A stretch of DNA of 64,000 nt from Pontitalea aquivivens (GTDB lineage: Bacteria > Pseudomonadota > Alphaproteobacteria > Rhodobacterales > Rhodobacteraceae): contig NZ_JBKFEY010000002.1 of NCBI RefSeq assembly GCF_046507575.1, positions 186,001 to 250,000 on the forward strand. Reading direction: 5' to 3'. The notes beneath the pieces were generated by a model. That model was given only the letters and a program-made list of their open reading frames with translations, was not told the origin of the DNA and searched no databases. The position numbers were made by a program, and so were the translations under genes. This document shows, one piece after another, positions 60,614-64,000 of the stretch. Within the stretch, counting starts at the first letter, position 1. Every line of letters starts with the position of its first letter.

Positions 60614-60913
60614 TCAGTCGGCCGGCGTGGCCGATTCGGCGGGGGCTTCGGGTGCGGCCGGTGCCGCGGGCTCTGCTGGTTCCGGGCTTGGGGACACGAC
60701 AACGCCGGTGTCGGGCGCCTCATTGGTGATGGTCACCGAGGCAGGCGCCTCGGGCGCGGTTGCCTCGGGCGCGGTTGCCTCGGGCGTGCCGGTGGGGGCG
60801 GGGCTGTCCATCACCAGCCAGATCACGACGATCAGCGCCACGATGATGGCGCCCAGAACGAAATAGATGCCGCCGGACGAAGACCCTTGCGGACGCGGGG
60901 GTTGGGTGTTCAT
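60614..60913 (-). CDS. Unknown membrane protein with Ala/Pro/Glu-rich tail
   Basis: The 99-residue protein has a short N-terminus with PPRPQGSSSGG, one membrane helix (about 16-35, IYFVLGAIIVALIVVIWLVM) and a low-complexity acidic tail with EATAP-type repeats. The tail is probably periplasmic. I recognise no family beyond this layout. It is convergent with pyrF, 16 bp apart, and lies 74 bp downstream of the NfeD-like gene. Confidence 0.75.
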   Translation of the reverse strand: MNTQPPRPQGSSSGGIYFVLGAIIVALIVVIWLVMDSPAPTGTPEATAPEATAPEAPASVTITNEAPDTGVVVSPSPEPAEPAAPAAPEAPAESATPAD

Positions 60914-60987
60914 GGCCGTCTCCTGTGATGTGAACTTTCGCGCTTAACGCCGGGCGCGCGTGAAAGTTCCATCCGGGGGCGGGGGCC

Positions 60988-61260
60988 TCAGTCTTCGTTG
61001 ATGTCGGTGTGCCACAGCTTGTTTTGGCCCCGGCGTACGCCCGCCGCGCGGCGCAGCCCAAGCCATGCGCCAAGCGCGGTCAGCGCCAGGACAAAGATCA
61101 TCGCCGGCAGCGAGGCGCCCAGCCAGCCCAGCCAGACCAGCGCGCCGACCAGCACGGCACCGATGGCAAAGCCCAGAAGGAAGAACCCGGGCACCAGCAT
61201 TTCCAGCGCCCCCAGGACCACCCCGCCCGCGACCCAGACCCAAGCCTGTTGCCAGATCAT
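60988..61260 (-). CDS. NfeD-like membrane protein (short form)
   Basis: The 90-residue protein has two to three membrane helices (WVWVAGGVVLGALEMLVPGFFLLGFAIGAVLVGALVWLG; ASLPAMIFVLALTALGAWLGL) and a short cytosolic tail, matching short NfeD proteins, which accompany stomatin-type SPFH proteins. Here the SPFH gene directly precedes it with a 4-base overlap, supporting a joint membrane-organising role. The OB-fold domain of longer NfeD proteins is missing or minimal. Confidence 0.88.
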   Translation of the reverse strand: MIWQQAWVWVAGGVVLGALEMLVPGFFLLGFAIGAVLVGALVWLGWLGASLPAMIFVLALTALGAWLGLRRAAGVRRGQNKLWHTDINED

Positions 61261-62141
61261 TGCGCCTTGCCTTTCAAAAGTCCGAAGGCATTGCCAAAGG
61301 CCTCCAGCGCGGCGGCGGGCAGGATCACGGTCTGCTTGCCCTGCCCCTGCGCCACCGCGGCAATGGCCTCGACCTGCTTCAGAGCCACCTGATATTGTGC
61401 CGCTTCAAGCCCGGCCTCCTTGATCGTTTCGGCGATGACGCCGGTGGCATAGGCCTCGGCCTCGGCCAGGACGCGCTTGGCCTTGGCCTCTTGTTCGGCG
61501 GCGTAAAGCGCGCCATCGGCCTGAAGCTCGACCGCGCGCTTGCGACCCTCGGCCTCGGTGACCAGCGCGCGGCGCGCGCGTTCAGCGTTCAGCTGTTGCA
61601 GCATGGCGGCACGGGTCGCCTCATCCAGGTTCACATCCAGGATCTCGGCGCGGGTCACCTCGATGCCCCAGTCATCGACGACATTGGCCAGATTGTCGCG
61701 GATCGTGCCGATCAGCCCCGCGCGGTTGGATTGCACCGTGTCCAGTTCCATCCGGCCGATTTCGGACCGGACGATCCCGGCCACCGTGGTGGCGATGGCG
61801 GCGTCGATGTCGCGGATGCGGTAGACGGTCTTTTCCGGCTCGATGATCCGGTAGAAGACCGAGGTATCGACCTGTACCAGGACGTTGTCGGCGGTGATGG
61901 CATCCTGCCGGTTGGTGGGCAGCTGGCGTTCCAGCACCGAAATGCGGTGCGCGACCCGGTCCAGAAAGGGAACGATGAAGTTGATGCCCGGCCCCAGCAC
62001 CGCCCGCAGCCGGCCAAAGCGTTCGACCACATGCTTTTCCGATTGCGGCACGATGCGGACGCCCAGAAAGACCGCAAGGACCAGAAAGGCCGCCAGCGCC
62101 AGGAAAACGGCGTTTCCACCCAGAAGATCGTTGGAATTCAT
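61257..62141 (-). CDS. SPFH/stomatin-like (paraslipin) membrane protein
   Basis: From the ATG at 62141, preceded by GGGGGCAG, the protein has 294 residues: an N-terminal membrane helix (about 10-30), an SPFH domain (VPQSEKHVVERFGRLRAVLGPGINFIVPFLDRV; TADNVLVQVDTSVFYRI) and an Ala/Glu-rich coiled coil (AERARRALVTEAEGRKRAVELQADGALYAAEQEAKAKRVL). Such proteins build membrane microdomain scaffolds. An ATG at 62153 is in frame but lacks a ribosome site. Confidence 0.94.
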   Translation of the reverse strand: MNSNDLLGGNAVFLALAAFLVLAVFLGVRIVPQSEKHVVERFGRLRAVLGPGINFIVPFLDRVAHRISVLERQLPTNRQDAITADNVLVQVDTSVFYRIIEPEKTVYRIRDIDAAIATTVAGIVRSEIGRMELDTVQSNRAGLIGTIRDNLANVVDDWGIEVTRAEILDVNLDEATRAAMLQQLNAERARRALVTEAEGRKRAVELQADGALYAAEQEAKAKRVLAEAEAYATGVIAETIKEAGLEAAQYQVALKQVEAIAAVAQGQGKQTVILPAAALEAFGNAFGLLKGKAQ

Positions 62142-62199
62142 CACTGCCCCCATGAACTGCTGACGCAAGTATGCGTGCATTCGGGGGGCGGGAAAAGGG

Positions 62200-62361
62200 T
62201 CAAGGTGTGGGTGCGGGCAGCAGTTTCACGCCCGTCAGCAGCGCGGCAGCCAGCACCGCCCAGCCCCCCGGCCGGGTCAGCAGCCACAGCCCCAGCGCGC
62301 CACCCCATAGCGCAAGGCGCAGCCCGGCCATGCCCGCGAAGGCAAGAAAGGTTCCGACCAT
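62200..62361 (-). CDS. Small membrane protein, 53 residues
   Basis: The frame starts with ATG at 62361, one base after the TAG of the YeaQ-type gene, and ends in TGA at 62200-62202. It encodes MVGTFLAFAGMAGLRLALWG, then a second hydrophobic stretch LGLWLLTRPGGWAVLAAALLTGVKLLP. Two short membrane helices are likely. No family recognised. Tight linkage to the gene before it and to the SPFH gene after it (58 bp) favours a real gene, but it is short. Confidence 0.55.
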   Translation of the reverse strand: MVGTFLAFAGMAGLRLALWGGALGLWLLTRPGGWAVLAAALLTGVKLLPAPTP

Positions 62362-62362
62362 T

Positions 62363-62599
62363 CTAGCGCGGCCCGTAGCGACGCCAGAGCCAGATCAGCG
62401 CCATTGCCCCAAGCACCGCCCCGACGAAACCGGCCATCCAGCCGGTGATCGTCAGCAGCACCCGCAGGGTCAGCCCGCCGATCAGCGCGCCGATGATGCC
62501 GATCGCGATCGTGGTGGGGATATCGGTTTCCATCCGCATCGCGCGGGTGGCGATGAAGCCGGCTGCGGCCCCGATGATGATGAGAACGACGATCTGCAT
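62363..62599 (-). CDS. GlsB/YeaQ/YmgE family stress-response membrane protein
   Basis: The 78-residue protein has three membrane helices with the family's glycine-rich pattern: VVLIIIGAAAGFIATRAMRM, IGIIGALIGGLTLRVLL, WMAGFVGAVLGAMALIWLWRRYG. Members are small inner-membrane proteins induced by stress in several bacteria. The start follows CAGGAGGCACCC. Confidence 0.92.
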   Translation of the reverse strand: MQIVVLIIIGAAAGFIATRAMRMETDIPTTIAIGIIGALIGGLTLRVLLTITGWMAGFVGAVLGAMALIWLWRRYGPR

Positions 62600-62617
62600 G
62601 GGTGCCTCCTGCCGGTC

Positions 62618-62645
62618 AATATGGGACTTTGGCTTGCCGTTGCAA
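62618..62645 (-). promoter_or_regulatory. Candidate promoter of the YeaQ-type gene
   Basis: On the minus strand TTGCAA (62645-62640), a 16-base spacer and CATATT (62623-62618) lie just upstream of the start codon at 62599. By-eye assignment. Confidence 0.4.
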
Positions 62646-62657
62646 AGGGTCGGGATG

Positions 62658-62709
62658 CCGGGGGTTTCACACCCCCGGACCCCCGTGGAGTATTTTCGCC
62701 AAGAAGAAG
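62658..62709. repeat. Intergenic repeat, copy F (after fmt)
   Basis: A hairpin CCGGGGGT/ACCCCCGG (62658-62665, 62671-62678, loop TTCAC) is followed by ACCCCCGTG and the core at 62688-62709, GAGTATTTTCGCC then AAGAAGAAG. The core ends one base before the fmt stop codon, so on the minus strand the transcript passes from the stop straight into the element. Confidence 0.8.
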
Positions 62710-62710
62710 A

Positions 62711-63607
62711 TCAGGTCAGGATGTCGGGCAGGGCAAGGCCGCGCAGCAGTTCCTTGGCCGGCATCGGGCGCTTGCCTTCGCGCTGCGCTTCAAGCACCGT
62801 GACGGCGCCGGTGCCGCAGGCGATGGTAAAGCCGTCCAGAACCTGGCCGGGTTGCCCGCTGCCAGTGGCGGGACTGGCGCGCAGCAGCTTGATCCGTTCG
62901 CCCGCGATTTCGGTGAAGGCGCCGGGGAAGGGCGACAGACCGTTGATCTGGCGCAGGATCTGGTTGGCGGGGCGTGACCAGTCGATGCGTGCTTCGGCCT
63001 TGTCGATCTTGGTGGCGTAGGTCACGCCGGTTTCGGCCTGCGGTTCGGCGTGCAGGTCGGGCAGGCGGGCCAGCGCGTCCAGGATCATCCGCGCGCCCAT
63101 AGTGCTGAGGCGGTCGTGCAGCGCGCCGGTCGTTTCGGTCGGCCCGATCGGGGTGGTTTCGCGCAGCAGCACCGGGCCGGTGTCCAGGCCTGCGTCCATC
63201 TGCATGATGCAGATGCCGGTTTCCGCATCCCCCGCCATGATCGCACGGTGGATCGGCGCGGCCCCGCGCCAGCGCGGCAGAAGCGAGGCGTGGATGTTCA
63301 GGCAGCCGTGCCGGGGGGCGTCCAGAACCGCCTGCGGCAGGATCAGGCCATAGGCCACCACCACGGCGATATCGGCGCCAAGGGTGGCGAAGTCTTGTTG
63401 TTCGGCGGCGCCTTTCAGGCTGCGCGGGTGGCGCACCGGGATGCCAAGCGCCTCGGCCCGGGCCTGGACGGGGGATGGGCGTGCCTTCTTGCCGCGGCCC
63501 GCGGGGCGAGGGGGCTGGCAATAGGCGGCGATCACCTGATGGTCGCGGGCCAGCGCGTCCAGCACCGGGACCGAGAAGTCCGGCGTGCCCATGAAAACCA
63601 CCCTCAT
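62711..63607 (-). CDS. fmt: Methionyl-tRNA formyltransferase
   Basis: Fmt formylates initiator Met-tRNA. The 298-residue protein begins MRVVFMGTPDFSVPVLDAL and contains CLNIHASLLPRWRGAAPIHRAI with the catalytic Asn-His, GLDTGPVLL, and the C-terminal anticodon-stem-binding domain. It overlaps the deformylase-like gene by 4 bases (ATGA), the classic def-fmt arrangement. Confidence 0.97.
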   Translation of the reverse strand: MRVVFMGTPDFSVPVLDALARDHQVIAAYCQPPRPAGRGKKARPSPVQARAEALGIPVRHPRSLKGAAEQQDFATLGADIAVVVAYGLILPQAVLDAPRHGCLNIHASLLPRWRGAAPIHRAIMAGDAETGICIMQMDAGLDTGPVLLRETTPIGPTETTGALHDRLSTMGARMILDALARLPDLHAEPQAETGVTYATKIDKAEARIDWSRPANQILRQINGLSPFPGAFTEIAGERIKLLRASPATGSGQPGQVLDGFTIACGTGAVTVLEAQREGKRPMPAKELLRGLALPDILT

Positions 63608-64000
63608 CGTGTGCCCTTTTTCGATTTCTGCACCAGCATCTTGCGTCGCAGGGGCGAGAGGTGATCCAGATAGGTCTTGCCGTTCAGGTGATCGATCTGA
63701 TGCTGGACCGATGTCGCCCAGAGGCCGACGAAATCGCGTTCCTCAATCTCTCCGGTGTCATTGAGGAAGCGCACGGTGACGGCGCGGGGGCGTTCGATCA
63801 GCGCCGAGACGCCCGGCAGGTTCGGGCTTGCCTCTTCATGCTTGCGCAACTGGATCGAGGCGTGGAGCACCTCGGGGTTGGCCATCCGGATCGCCTGGCC
63901 GCGCTTGTCCGAGGCATCGACCACCGCAAGGCGCAGCATGATGCCGATCTGGGGGGCGGCCAGGCCCACGCCGGGCATTGCCTCCATCGTGTCGATCATG
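63604..64000 (-). CDS. Peptide deformylase homologue with altered active site (3' part)
   Basis: About 132 C-terminal residues are visible; the start lies beyond the window. Motif 1 GVGLAAPQIG is intact. Motif 2, normally EGCLS with the metal-binding cysteine, reads EEASPNLPG, so the cysteine is lost. Motif 3, normally HEIDH, reads HQIDH, replacing the catalytic glutamate by glutamine. Both metal-binding histidines remain. The gene sits directly before fmt, where a working def would be expected; a second, functional def may lie upstream outside the window. I infer a catalytically dead or re-purposed paralogue. Confidence 0.88.
   Translation of the reverse strand, partial: MIDTMEAMPGVGLAAPQIGIMLRLAVVDASDKRGQAIRMANPEVLHASIQLRKHEEASPNLPGVSALIERPRAVTVRFLNDTGEIEERDFVGLWATSVQHQIDHLNGKTYLDHLSPLRRKMLVQKSKKGTR

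Noticed and set aside
59497..60723. The clpB frame stays open about 1.2 kb upstream, giving an apparent 1280-residue protein
   Set aside because: The extension is antisense to pyrF and has low-complexity Arg/Pro composition. The ATG at 59496 has a good ribosome site and begins the known ClpB N domain.

Overview
The window is high-GC chromosomal DNA with gene orders typical of Rhodobacterales. Examples are purH-lspA-DUF3035-M16 pair, rpsO-pnp, an aminotransferase-ftsK-lolA run, and def-fmt, together with RTX-type and CnoX-type proteins. I infer a member of the Rhodobacteraceae/Paracoccaceae (Rhodobacter/Gemmobacter/Paracoccus-like); the species cannot be named from sequence alone. Coding density is very high. 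I see no rRNA, IS element, prophage or CRISPR array, and only one tRNA.

Layout. 1-9563 (minus): the N-terminal part of mutL, then a probable unit read as rsmB, heparinase-like, purH, lspA, DUF3035 lipoprotein, and two M16 peptidases (one catalytic, one inactive). 9655-14996: DUF1674 (SdhAF4-like), dapB (minus), rbfA, DUF2233, truB, DUF1643, an RTX-repeat protein, and rpsO with a clear terminator. 15173-18872: pnp, then a two-gene glycosyltransferase-type unit. 18917-25081: 1-Cys peroxiredoxin divergent from an aldehyde dehydrogenase, xthA, a cnoX / Lon-N-domain / Trm112 cluster, and a UbiH-type monooxygenase. 25161-31617: amidase, aminotransferase, ftsK, lolA. 31635-40625: transglycosylase-like lipoprotein, hspQ, PEP synthase, an anti-sigma/STAS pair, thiolase, free-Met-sulfoxide reductase, LysE exporter, an RluA-type synthase, a saccharopine-dehydrogenase-like gene and a lone WGR domain.

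40716-52275 is the most system-like part. A soluble hybrid PAS histidine kinase and an OmpR-type regulator point away from a seven-gene plus-strand unit: acyl-CoA synthetase, LivG, LivH, a 59-aa membrane protein, LivM, a binding protein, LivF and a PaaK-type CoA ligase. I read it as an uptake-and-activation module for a carboxylic acid, with the two-component pair as its candidate regulator. 52329-64000 holds a cysteine-free caspase-like protein with two peptidoglycan-binding domains, rpmJ (41 aa), tRNA-Val(GAC) with a strong promoter, an N-formylglutamate amidohydrolase, a zinc-ribbon DinB, clpB with a candidate heat-shock promoter, pyrF, an SPFH/NfeD pair, small membrane proteins, fmt and the 3' part of a deformylase homologue that has lost key active-site residues.

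Across the window a short intergenic repeat recurs at six loci. Its core has the form GRGTATTT-NNNC-MAA and ends in GAAG; it usually sits next to a GC-rich hairpin, and one locus is a perfect 21-bp inverted duplicate of the core.
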